Origin: CAVRUD01 sp963849635
GTDB lineage: Bacteria; Chloroflexota; Chloroflexia; Thermomicrobiales; UBA6265
Assembly (NCBI GenBank): GCA_963849635.1
Contig: CAWKIA010000019.1
Location: 248,001-312,000 of the forward strand
Direction of reading: 5' to 3'
DNA: 64,000 bases
Shown: piece by piece, positions 54,386-63,048 of the stretch
How the letters are laid out: each line of letters starts with the position of its first letter
How positions within the stretch are numbered: the stretch's first letter is position 1
Made by a program: the position numbers and the translations under genes
Notes under the pieces: model-generated
Database searches by the model: none
Told to the model about the DNA's origin: nothing
The model's input: only the letters and a program-made list of their open reading frames with translations

Positions 54386-54779
54386 ATGAGCGCTCGACTG
54401 GACCTCTTCGGAATCATCGTCAAGGATATGGCCGCATCGCTGGCCTTCTACCGCCGGCTTGGCATGGAGCTGCCGCCTGAGGCCGACCAGGAACCCCACG
54501 TTGAGACGACGCTGCCGGGGGGCCTGCGCCTGGCATGGGACACGGAGGAGACAATCCATTCCTTCAACCCAGACTGGCAATCCAGCCCAATAGGGGCCAG
54601 GATCGCCCTGTCCTTTCTGGTAGAGACCCCGGCTGAGGTCGATAGCACATACGGCGAGCTTGTCTCATCTGGGGTACAACGGCGTAAAGGCGCCGTGGGA
54701 CGCGGTCTGGGGCCAGCGGTACGCTATCGTCCATGACCCGGACGGCAACATCATCGACCTCTTTTGCCCGCTCGCGTGA
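54386..54779 (+). pseudogene. VOC/glyoxalase-like protein (frameshift in a G run)
   Basis: A vicinal-oxygen-chelate fold protein of about 130 residues. It starts MSARLDLFGIIVKDMAASLA with FYRRLGMELP, and continues TTLPGGLRLAWDTEETIHSF. The end in another frame is GVKAPWDAVWGQRYAIVHDP and NIIDLFCPLA, the normal second half with the metal-ligand Glu replaced by Asp (IIDLF). The frame changes at a GGGG run near 54672; removing one G joins the halves perfectly (V-S-S-G-Y-N-G-V-K-A-P). This is the clearest homopolymer-type error in the window. It is coupled to the FAD oxidase gene 17 bases upstream. Confidence 0.88.
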
Positions 54780-54797
54780 GTCGCCGGCGCCTGGTCT

Positions 54798-55298
54798 CTA
54801 GTCGACTGAGGTCTGAGGAATCGTTCTGCCGGCTGGGACGTGGCCGCGCCGGTACACCATGATGGTGCGCTCGAACTCGATGACGACGGTGTTGTCCTGA
54901 TTGACGCCGACCGTGCGGACGCGGACGATCCCGGCGTTGGGGCGGGAGTTCGAGGGACGGGCATCGAGGACTTCCGAGCGGGCGTAGAGGGTGTCGCCCT
55001 CGAAGACGGGGGCGGGGAGCCGGACCTTGTCCCAGCCGAGGTTCGCAACGGCATTCTGGCTGACGTCGGGGACGGAGAGCCCAGTGACGAGGGCCAGTGT
55101 TAAGGTGCTGTTGACCAGGGGACGACCGAATTCGGTGGCGGCGGCGAAGGCGTGGTCGACATGGATGGGATTGGTGTTCATCGTCAAGAGGGTGAACCAG
55201 ATGTTGTCGGCCGAGGTGATCGTTCGCCCCAGGCGGTGCTCGTAGACAGCGCCGACGGTGAAGTCTTCGAGGCAGCGTCCCTGCCAGCCGGTGTCCAT
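54798..55298 (-). CDS. MaoC-family (R)-hydratase
   Basis: A 166-residue hot-dog-fold protein. TITSADNIWFTLLTMNTNPI and HVDHAFA carry the Asp/His hydratase motif; ARPLVNSTLTLALVTGLSV-type sequence forms the core helix (GRPLVNSTLTLALVTGLSV). MaoC proteins hydrate enoyl-CoA or mesaconyl-type substrates. The GAAAGGA upstream supports the ATG at 55298. It lies about 130 bases from the acyl-CoA dehydrogenase gene, on the same strand, which suggests a shared acyl-CoA degradation role. Confidence 0.9.
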   Translation of the reverse strand: MDTGWQGRCLEDFTVGAVYEHRLGRTITSADNIWFTLLTMNTNPIHVDHAFAAATEFGRPLVNSTLTLALVTGLSVPDVSQNAVANLGWDKVRLPAPVFEGDTLYARSEVLDARPSNSRPNAGIVRVRTVGVNQDNTVVIEFERTIMVYRRGHVPAGRTIPQTSVD

Positions 55299-55432
55299 TT
55301 TTGAGGTAGTCCTTTCTCAGTTTTTCGGTGTGGGTGGATGCGTCTCCCCGTTGCCCGGGGCTCACGGCCCAAGGTTGGCCCGGGCTGAACCGGACAGCCT
55401 CTCCGAGGCTAAAACGTGTCGGCGCGCATTGG

Positions 55433-56596
55433 CTAGTAGCTGCGCGGTAAGCCGAGGGCGTGGGTAGCGAGGTAGGCGAGGACGAGGTTGTTGCTGATCG
55501 GGGCGGTTTGGAAGAGGCGGGTTTCGCGGAATTTGCGCTCGATGTCGTAGGTGTCGACGAAGCCGTAGCCGCCGTGGGCATCGAGGCAGGCGTTGGCGGC
55601 GGCCCAGCTGGCTTCGGAGGCGAGGAACTTGGCCATGTTGGCCTCCGCGCCGCAGCGCTCGCCGCGGTCGAAGAGCCAGGCTGCCTTGAGTTGGACCAGT
55701 TCGGCGGCGGTGATGGCGGCGAAGGCGCGGGCGAGAGGGAACTGGACGCCCTGGTTGGAGCCGATCGGCCGGTCGAAGACGACGCGTTCCCGGGCATAGG
55801 CGGTGGCGCGGTCGACGAACCAGTAGCCGTCGCCGATTGCTTCCGCGGCGAGGAGGATGCGCTCGGCGTTCCAGCCGTCGATGACGTGGCGGAAGCCAAG
55901 GCCTTTCTGACCGACGAGAGCGTCGGCGGGGAGGCGAAGATCGCGGTAAGTGACCTCGAAGGTTTCGTAGTTGAGCATTGTCCGGACCGGGCGGGTCTCG
56001 ATCGTGCCCTGCGACCGCGCCTCGCGCAGGTCGACCAGGAAGAGGCTGAGGCCGAGAGTGCGTTCGGCGGTCTCGCGGGGAGAGGTGCGGGCGAGGAGGA
56101 GGAGGAGGTCGGACTGCTCGATCCGGCTCGTCCAGTTCTTGTGGCCGTTGACGATCCAGCCGTCGCCGTCGCGCATCGCGGTCGTGGCGATAGCGGTGGT
56201 GTCGGAGCCAGCCTCGCGCTCGGTGACGGAGAAGGCCTGGAAGCGAAGTTCGCCTCGGGCGACCGGCGGGAGCCAGCGTTCCTTTTGGGCGTCGCTGCCG
56301 TGCCGAACGAGCGCACCCATGATGTACATCTGGGCGTGGCAGGCGGCGGCGCTGCCGCCGGAGCGATTGACCTCGTGGAGGATCAGCGCGGCTTCAGTGA
56401 CGCCGAGGCCGAGACCGCCGTACTCGGTGGGGATTAGAGCGGAGAGGAATCCGGCTTCGGTCAGGGCTCGTACGAGGTTCTCGGGATAGGCGCGATCGCG
56501 GTCGAGTTCGCGCCAGTAGGCGTCAGGGAACGTCGCGCAGAGAGCGCGTACATCAGACCGGAGACTTTCCTGGGAGGAGGTTAGCGAGAAATCCAT
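55433..56596 (-). CDS. acyl-CoA dehydrogenase
   Basis: A 387-residue FAD enzyme of the acyl-CoA dehydrogenase family. The N-terminal helices start MDFSLTSSQESLRSDVRALC. The flavin-binding QAFSVTEREAGSDTTAI and NGHKNWTSRIEQSD are conserved, and the C-terminal LDAHGGYGFVDTYDIERKFR is the second family signature. It oxidises an acyl-CoA to the enoyl-CoA and passes electrons to ETF. The natural start is ATG 56596; the open frame to 56779 is not supported. The 134 bases to the MaoC gene contain a CCGGGGCTCACGG-type sequence related to family D. Confidence 0.92.
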   Translation of the reverse strand: MDFSLTSSQESLRSDVRALCATFPDAYWRELDRDRAYPENLVRALTEAGFLSALIPTEYGGLGLGVTEAALILHEVNRSGGSAAACHAQMYIMGALVRHGSDAQKERWLPPVARGELRFQAFSVTEREAGSDTTAIATTAMRDGDGWIVNGHKNWTSRIEQSDLLLLLARTSPRETAERTLGLSLFLVDLREARSQGTIETRPVRTMLNYETFEVTYRDLRLPADALVGQKGLGFRHVIDGWNAERILLAAEAIGDGYWFVDRATAYARERVVFDRPIGSNQGVQFPLARAFAAITAAELVQLKAAWLFDRGERCGAEANMAKFLASEASWAAANACLDAHGGYGFVDTYDIERKFRETRLFQTAPISNNLVLAYLATHALGLPRSY

Positions 56597-56718
56597 GGGC
56601 GATACATTACCGCGAATCATTGCCACGCGGAGGAACTGGCAGATGAGTTGTAGGTAGTGCTGGAATGATCGGCTCGCGCAGTGCGACACTGGTGCATTGA
56701 GAAGGAGTAGGGCAAAGC

Positions 56719-56991
56719 ATGGCAGCACAAATGCGCTCGACTCAACGAGCTGGTTTGGCGGCCAGCTCGGATCAGCCACTTATCGGAATCGTTCTGGTCG
56801 AGGGCGGCCAGGAGGTAACGAGGTACTTTGCGGATGAGGACGACGCCGTTGCAGCCGGTAATTCCCAGACGGCGGCAGAAGCTCGTTCACTCGCGGGGGC
56901 GTGGAGCGACCTCGATTGGGAAGAGATGGTCGACGAGCTCGATCGGATTCGGCATGCAAACACACCGACTCCACCAATTGACGAGCCGTGA
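56719..56991 (+). CDS. putative antitoxin of a PIN-toxin pair
   Basis: A 90-residue protein encoded directly before a PIN-domain gene, with GTGA overlap. It has one beta-like stretch (PLIGIVLVEGGQEVTRYFAD) and an acidic helical C-terminus (DLDWEEMVDELDRIRHA), as expected for a toxin-wrapping tail. I recognise no DNA-binding domain, so its class is unknown. AAGGAG lies upstream of the ATG. Confidence 0.65.
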   Translation: MAAQMRSTQRAGLAASSDQPLIGIVLVEGGQEVTRYFADEDDAVAAGNSQTAAEARSLAGAWSDLDWEEMVDELDRIRHANTPTPPIDEP

Positions 56992-57428
56992 AGCGCTTCT
57001 TGCTCGACAGCACACCACTCTCGTCATACCTCAATGGACGATCCGAAGCTGTCGAACTGATTGATCCATGGCTGGACCCACATGAAGTGGCGACGAGCAT
57101 CCTTGTCTACGGTGAAGTCTGCGAGTACCTGATGGCGCGGTCCGAATATGCTGCTCGGGATACGCAACTCCGGCGACTCCTGCGGGAGATCACCCCGTAT
57201 TTTCTTTCGTACTCAACTCTTCGGCGCTATGCGCTTATCCGGCGTCAGCTTCGCCAGCCATACGGGCCTGGTCTCATTGGAGACATCGACATCCTTATCG
57301 CCGCGACCGCCCTGGAGCGCGATCTGACAGTTGTAACTGCTGATGCCGACTACACCCGCGTGCCGGGTCTTTCCGTCATGTTGTTGGATCGCCGCACCCT
57401 AAGGCCGGTCGGGCAAAACTCGGTGTAA
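56988..57428 (+). CDS. PIN-domain ribonuclease toxin
   Basis: A 146-residue PIN domain. FLLDSTPLSSYLNGR carries the first Asp, SILVYGEVCEYL the Glu, GPGLIGDIDILIAATAL the third acidic residue and VVTADADYTRVPGL the last Asp. GTG start overlaps the upstream stop. It resembles FitB/VapC-like RNases. The second toxin pair in this window; it stands between unrelated metabolic genes. Confidence 0.85.
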   Translation: MKRFLLDSTPLSSYLNGRSEAVELIDPWLDPHEVATSILVYGEVCEYLMARSEYAARDTQLRRLLREITPYFLSYSTLRRYALIRRQLRQPYGPGLIGDIDILIAATALERDLTVVTADADYTRVPGLSVMLLDRRTLRPVGQNSV

Positions 57429-57554
57429 CAACTGGCCATCACATGCCTGTGTCCGCAACCGCGGGTTGCCGACTTCGCCTCCTTCCGCCTCGGGATCGTG
57501 ATGCCGACGTGAAGTGGTCCCTCTTTTCTCCTTGGTGGCAGCCTGCCGAACTCG

Positions 57555-59955
57555 CTACTCGGCGGGTCTGATCTGGCAGACATACGAGCGGTGGGGCACC
57601 GAACCGCCGATCGGGTCGATCGCGGTGTTGCTGATGATCAGGTTGAAGTTGGCGCCGTTGGCGCTGAAGGCGTCGTAGCCAGGGGCGCCGATCTCGGGGC
57701 AGGCCTGCCACCAGCCGTGCTGACCGCAGGCAACGCGGGGGTCCAGCGTCTCGTTCAGGCGAGCGCGGGCGCGAACGGAGCCCTCAGGTGTTTCGATGGC
57801 GACCCAGTCGCCCGCAGTGATGCCGCGCTCGGAGGCGGCGATAGGGTGCAACTCGACCTCGGGGTCGCGAGCGCGTTTCCGCAGGCTGGGCAGGGCGCGG
57901 TGCTGGCTCTCGCAGAACTGGGAGTTCTTGGTGCAGGTCAGCACCAACGGGTAGCGCTCGGAAAGGTCCGGCCGGGAGACGGGGCCGACGAGTGGTTCCT
58001 CGAAGTCCGGTAGGGGCGAATAGCCGTGTTCGAGGAAGGTCTGGGAGTAGAGCTCAACCTTGCGCGTCGGTGTGGCGAAGCCGGTGGGGATACCGTCCGT
58101 CTCCTCCGCGTACTTGCGGAAGCGCGTCTGGAGGGGTACGCGGACACCACCAGGGTTTTCACGCAAGGTGTCGAGCGAGATGCCGGAGGGGCCGAGTTGG
58201 TGGCGGTAGGCGGCCTCGACGTCGCCCTCCCAGAAGTGGCTGCCAAGGCCGAGCCGGCAGGCGAGGGCGAAGACGATGTCGGTGTCGGCCCGAGCCTCGC
58301 CACGGGGCTTGACCACAGGTGGACGCAGTTGGACGAGCGATTGGGCGTCCTCGCTGATGTCAAATCCGATCTTGAGGGCTTCCCGCTCGAACGGGGTGGC
58401 GACCGGCAGGACGACATCGGCCAGCTCGGCGGTGGGATTCATGAAGATGTCGGCGTGGACATAGAAGTCGAGTTCGGCCAGCGCGGCGCGGCCGCGTTGG
58501 CTGTCCGCGTGGGCGAGGAGGAGGTTGGCGCCGAAACCAACGAGGCCGCGCACGGGATACGGATCCCCCTCCTGGATGGCGCGGTAAACATCATCGGAGG
58601 AAACGTACCCGGCGCGGGCAGGTCCGATGGGGCGCTCCGAGAGGCCGAGGGGGAGGGCGCGCTGTTCGGCTGGACGTGCGTCCTCACCGACGACATTGGC
58701 GGACGGCACGGACGGGAAGAGCACGTTGCCGCCGGGCGCATCGAAGCTGCCGGTGAGCGCATTGAGCAGTGCGAGAGCGCGGGCGAACTGGGTGACATTG
58801 GTGTGCTGCTCGACGCCGCTCCAGGCGAAGGAGGCGACAGGGCGGGCCTCCCAAAGCAGGCGAGCCGCCTCCTCGACCTGGCCGGGTTCGACCCAGCTGA
58901 CTGCCTCGACGGTCTCCGGGGTGTAGCGCCCGCAGAGATCGGCGACGAGTTGGAACCCGGGCCGGCAGGTGAGCTCGCCACTGGGCGTGGCAATCCTGTA
59001 CTCGCCGAAGAGGGCGGGTTCGGCATCATCTCGCTCGTAGCGGCGGGTGGCGGGATCGTAGAGGAGCGGGCGGCCGGCGGCTTCGTCCCAGGCGACATAG
59101 GTGCTGGTGGCGCCATCCGGGGAGAGGTCGTGCTCGGTGAGTAGGCGACCGGTGTCATTGCGCACGAGGAACGGGCCGTTGGTCCAGTCGCGAACGAAGG
59201 CGCGGTCGTACCAGCCGCGCGCGATCATGACGCCCGCGATCCCGAGGGCGAGGGCGCCGTCGCTGCCGGGGCGCACACGGAGCCAGACATCGGCCTTATT
59301 GGCCAGCCCGACCCGGCGGGGATCGACGACGATCAGGCGGGCGCCGCGCTTGAGCGCCGCTACCGTGGCCGTCGCGTGGGAGATCCGGGCGATACTGGGG
59401 TTGTAGCCCCAGTAGAGGATGCAACCGGCGTGGTCGAGGTCGGGCATTGCCGAGCCGCCGCCGAGCCCGAACCCGACGCCGAACGTGAAGGTGGCGGCCA
59501 ATCGCCCCCAGCCGCAGAGTTCCATCGAGGCGCAGAGATTCGGCGTGCCGAAGGCCCGCATCAGGCGCTGAATCCAGTGGACCGAATCGGCGATGCGCGG
59601 ACGTAGAGGGCGAGACGCAGCTGAAGACGACGCTCTCTGGACCGTGCCGCTCTGCCAGCCGGCTCAGGTTCGTGGCGGTGAGGTCGAGTGCTTCGTCCCA
59701 CGTAATCCGCTGCCATCCGGGGTCCGGGTCGCCCTTCGGCCGGGTCCGCTTCAGGGGATAGAGCAGCCGGTCCGGGTGGTAGACGAGCTCAGGAGCTGCT
59801 CGCCCTTTGGCGCAGAGTGCCTGGCCGGTCGGATGCGTCGGGTCCGGCTCAAGGGAAACGAATACGCCGTCCTTGACCGTGGCAACCGAGCCGCAGCGCG
59901 AGATGCACAGTCCGCAGTAGCCAGGAATCCGCTCGACGGTCGTCGGAATGGCCAT
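57555..59955 (-). pseudogene. molybdopterin oxidoreductase, DMSO-reductase/formate-dehydrogenase family (one frameshift)
   Basis: A catalytic subunit of about 800 residues. The N-terminal 4Fe-4S site is YCGLCISRCGSV with a later Cys in ALCAKG. The Mo-bis-MGD domains follow: FGTPNLCASMELCGWGRLAA (Cys at the position that can ligate Mo), ILYWGYNPSIARISHATATV, GFGANLLLAHADS and the C-terminal TCTKNSQFCESQHRALPSLR and GITAGDWVAIETPEGSVRAR. The frame changes near 59595-59610, between PSTS and IADSVHWIQRLM. No Tat signal is visible, and no iron-sulfur or membrane partner subunit is adjacent, so it is probably a soluble enzyme. The substrate is unclear; candidates are formate or a sulfur/nitrogen oxyanion. 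Confidence 0.86.
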
Positions 59956-60060
59956 GAGGGCGCTCCTTTCGGTTGCCGAAAGCGACCGAGATGTATGCAG
60001 TCTAGCGGCCGCCACCCGAGTGTCGAATTAAGCAGTGGACGGCCGCTGAACTTTGGTCAG

Positions 60061-60441
60061 TCAATCGGCGAGAGCAACCGCGACGAGGAGCATATCGTCG
60101 TCACTCACAATACGCGTTGTATGCTCCTTGCCAGTCGTATCTTCGAGGAGGAGAACGCTGCCAGGAGAGAAACGACGGACCACGCCATCGCTGGCAGTGA
60201 CGTCGTATTCACCGCGCAAATTGCAGAGAAGTTGGCGTCGCGGGGACGGGTGTGGGACATGGCCGCCCCAGTCCGGGGGGCCACTCACGAAGGAACTTTG
60301 TGACGTTGGGAAGAGTGATGCGACGTGAAGCGGAGGGGCAGGCGGCGCGAAATCGACCGGTTCGAGCGCGACCTCGACCTCTTCGAAGTGGGACTCGCCG
60401 TGATCATCTGCGAACAGCCGAACGTATCGAGCTTCTCGCAT
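60061..60441 (-). CDS. cupin-domain protein
   Basis: A 126-residue single-domain cupin. The second half reads PSPRRQLLCNLRGEYDVTAS and FSPGSVLLLEDTTGKEHTTR, which fits cupin motifs 1 and 2 with His and Glu ligands. The ATG at 60441 has GGAGGA about eight bases upstream and is better than ATG 60465. It lies 100 bases beyond the oxidoreductase start on the same strand. Function unknown. Confidence 0.75.
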   Translation of the reverse strand: MREARYVRLFADDHGESHFEEVEVALEPVDFAPPAPPLHVASLFPTSQSSFVSGPPDWGGHVPHPSPRRQLLCNLRGEYDVTASDGVVRRFSPGSVLLLEDTTGKEHTTRIVSDDDMLLVAVALAD

Positions 60442-60566
60442 CTGCGCGTCCTCCGCGGTAGGCAATCTCTGTGCACATAGTGGTTTCCCAACAACGTGCT
60501 ATCCCGTATGCGTTCGACGTGGGCATCGGTGGTGATATCAGGCTGCCATGGGCGCAGTATGGCTGA

Positions 60567-61791
60567 TCAGGCCTGGGTGCGGAGGCGGGGGTTGCCGACT
60601 TCGTCGAGGCCGAGGTGGATGAGGTAGAGGGAGAGGGAATTAGGAGCTTGCGCTTGAGCGGGTGCAGTTTCATGGACGGTGGTAAGGTGGGTAGGCTCGG
60701 TGCCGCATCTAGCAACGCGAGGATGTCCGAATCCGCTCGACCAGATCGGGCGGCAACCTGCTCCGGTGTGTGGTATCGAGGCGTTTGAGCTCTTTGTGCG
60801 GAAGCTCAAGATCACGGGATAGTTGTAAAGTGTCAATTTACAATTGTCAACTACGTGTATCGATATGCTAATTGAAAAGGAAGCACTTGCGAGGTACGCT
60901 TGGGTGCGCAAACGGGGTTGCGATTCGTCGAGGCCGAGGTGGACGAGGTAGAGGGAGAGGAAAAGGGCCATCAGGGTGACGACGGGGATGAGCCACCACC
61001 ACCAGAGGTTGAGGAAGATCGAGCTGTAGGAAAGCGACCAGTAGATCATCGTCCCCAGTGTCATCTCTTGCTGCGGGCCAAGGCCGAGGATCGAGAGGCC
61101 CGATTCGGCCAGGATGGCGGAGATGAAGGCGTTGAGGAAGTTGGCGCCGAGCCAGGTCAGCAAAAGGGGAAGGAGCTCGCGGCCGACTATCTCGATGTTG
61201 CGACATGCCGGAGAGATGGGCGACCTGAACGAAGGGGCGCTCTTTGAGGCTGAGGGCCTGGGCGCGGACGGCGCGGGCGGGCCAGGCCCAGGCGAAGATG
61301 CCGATGATGAGGGCCATGTCGAGGACACCGACGCCGCGAACCAAAGAAGCGATCAGGATCAAGAAAAGGAGCGAGGGGACCGAGAGGAAGACGTCGATCA
61401 GCACGCGGAGGACCGCGTCGATCTTGCCGCCGAAGTAGCCAGCGGTCAGGCCGACGATAGCGCCAACGACGGTGCCGATCGTGGCGGCGACGAGGCCGAC
61501 CTGGAGGGAGTTGGGGACGGCTTCGGTCCACTGCACGGCGACGCTCTGGCCGAGGGAGGTCGTGCCGAGAATCCAGTCCGAGGCCGGCTCCTGGCGAGCG
61601 GGGACGGCGCCGGTGCGGCGGTCGGCGTCGGAGATGCGGAGGCCGCCGATGATGGCCGTCAGGGTAATCGCGAGGAAGACGGCCGATCCCCAGACGAACT
61701 TTCTGTTGCCGAGGAGGACGCTGGCGAAGCGGCGTTCCCCTGCGCTCGGGGATGGAGCGCGGTCTTCGATGGTGATTGCAGGGGCAGCCAT
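60567..61791 (-). pseudogene. peptide ABC transporter permease DppC-like (frameshift and disrupted 3' end)
   Basis: A permease of the DppC/OppC family, about 300 residues. The first half contains GNRKFVWGSAVFLAITLTAI, LGTTSLGQSVAVQW, FLILIASLVRGVGVLDMALI and VRAQALSLKERPFVQVAHLS; the EAA-like loop continues in another frame with NIEIVGRELLPLLLTWLGAN and LSILGLGPQQEMTLGTMIYW. The frame changes near 61200-61210. The 3' end is also odd: the closing segment SLYLVHLGLDE...PRLRTQA occurs at about 60900 without a stop and again at 60567-60637 with the stop, separated by about 255 bases of lower-GC sequence. It starts two bases after the dppB stop. Confidence 0.85.
60640..60895. other. lower-GC insertion between duplicated dppC ends
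   Basis: About 255 bases that interrupt the dppC 3' end and are flanked by a 70-base direct duplication of it. The right part (CAATTTACAATTGTCAAC) is strikingly AT-rich for this window. On the minus strand a short frame (LELPHKELKRLDTTHRSRLP) ends in TAG, possibly part of a larger decayed gene. I recognise no IS ends. Confidence 0.5.
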
Positions 61792-61793
61792 GG

Positions 61794-62807
61794 TCAGGAC
61801 CTCGCGGCGCGAATACGCGGATCAATGAGTGGATTGACAAGATCGAGGAGGAGGTTGGCGGCGGCAACGGAGACGACGAGGAGAAGGACGCTGCCCTGGA
61901 CGACAGGAAAATCGGATTGGCGGATAGAGTTGTAGATGAGGTAGCCGAGGCCGGGGTAGGCGAAGACAACCTCGGTGACGAGAGCGCCGCCAACGATATT
62001 GCCGAGCGAGAGGGCGAGGCCGGTGGTCTGGGGAAGGAGGGCGTTGCGGAAGGCATAGGCCCAGAAGATGCGGCCGCTGGGGAGGCCCTTGGCTTCGGCC
62101 CAGAGGATGTAGTCCTGGCCCTGCTCGGAGATGATGAGACTACGCATGCTGAGAAACCACCATCCGAGGGAGACGAGGATGATGCTCAGGGCGGGCAGGG
62201 CGCCGTGCTGGATCACATCGGCGGTGAAATCCCAGGTCCAGCCCGGATCGGCGCCGACCGAGTAGGCGCCGCCGGGGAGCGGGAAGACTTCCCATATTGA
62301 GGTCAGCAGATAGATGAGTAAGAGGGCGAGAATAAAATACGGGGTGGTGTAAAGGATAAGGGCGAAGGGGACGAGTGCTTGCAGTATCGGTGAGCGGCCG
62401 CCGGACCAGCCGACGACGGCGCCGAGGAGCGAGCCGAGGATCCAGCTAATGATCGTCGTGGTACCGACCAGAGCAAGGGTCCAGGGAAGGGCGTTAGCGA
62501 TAAGGGTTGAGACGCGGGTCGGGTAGGTAGGAATCGAATAGCCGAGATCGCCCTGGGCGAGGTCGCCCAGGTAGGTGAAATATTGCACAGGAAGACTCTT
62601 GTCCAGACCAAAGCGCTGTTCGAAATCTTGCTGCAGCTCATCGCTGATGCCGCTCGCACCGCCACCCACGGCGAGGTTGGCGAAGATCGCCCCCAGCGGA
62701 TCGCCCGGGACGAGGCGAGGCACGAAGAAGACGACCGTCACCGAGATGAGGACGGTGGCCGCGAAGGTGATGAGCCGTTCGCCGAGATAGCCGAAGGATG
62801 CGCCCAT
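61794..62807 (-). CDS. peptide ABC transporter permease DppB-like
   Basis: A 337-residue permease of the DppB/OppB family. The N-terminus (LGERLITFAATVLISVTVVF and PRLVPGDPLGAI) and the long extracytoplasmic loop are typical, and the EAA-like loop is YILWAEAKGLPSGRIFWAYA with FRNALLPQTTGLALSLGNIV. It forms the channel with the DppC-like protein and works with the binding protein to the right. The ATP-binding subunits (DppD/F) are not in this window. Intact. Confidence 0.92.
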   Translation of the reverse strand: MGASFGYLGERLITFAATVLISVTVVFFVPRLVPGDPLGAIFANLAVGGGASGISDELQQDFEQRFGLDKSLPVQYFTYLGDLAQGDLGYSIPTYPTRVSTLIANALPWTLALVGTTTIISWILGSLLGAVVGWSGGRSPILQALVPFALILYTTPYFILALLLIYLLTSIWEVFPLPGGAYSVGADPGWTWDFTADVIQHGALPALSIILVSLGWWFLSMRSLIISEQGQDYILWAEAKGLPSGRIFWAYAFRNALLPQTTGLALSLGNIVGGALVTEVVFAYPGLGYLIYNSIRQSDFPVVQGSVLLLVVSVAAANLLLDLVNPLIDPRIRAARS

Positions 62808-62821
62808 GATTCGTGTCCTGT

Positions 62822-62997
62822 GGAGACGTGAGACGTGAGACGTGAGTCGTGAGGACCGAGTGCCGAGAACACCACGTCATCCTGAGCTTGCGAAGGATCT
62901 TGGCCGCCGCGCGGCCTTTGTTGCCGACCCGGCGCCCCGGTCTGGAACGCGCACGAAGGCGCTCACGCGCCAAGATCCTTCGCAGGCTCAGGATGAC
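62822..62997. repeat. GAGACGTGA direct repeats and full family E element
   Basis: GTGAGAC units (family F) at 62822-62854 precede the best family E copy: arm GTCATCCTGAGCTTGCGAAG (then GATCTTGGC) and arm GCCAAGATCCTTCGCAGGCT (then CAGGATGAC), nearly perfect inverted repeats of about 28 bases around 65 bases without ORF. It separates dppB from the binding-protein gene. Confidence 0.78.
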
Positions 62998-63006
62998 TAT
63001 GGGGGA

Positions 63007-63037
63007 AAGGTGAACCCGGTGAAGCCGGGTTCACCTT
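63007..63037 (-). terminator. hairpin terminator of the peptide-binding-protein gene
   Basis: A perfect 13-bp stem AAGGTGAACCCGG / CCGGGTTCACCTT with a 5-base loop. It lies just after the likely end of the binding-protein gene on the minus strand. Confidence 0.7.
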
Positions 63038-63048
63038 CCCCGCTAGGT

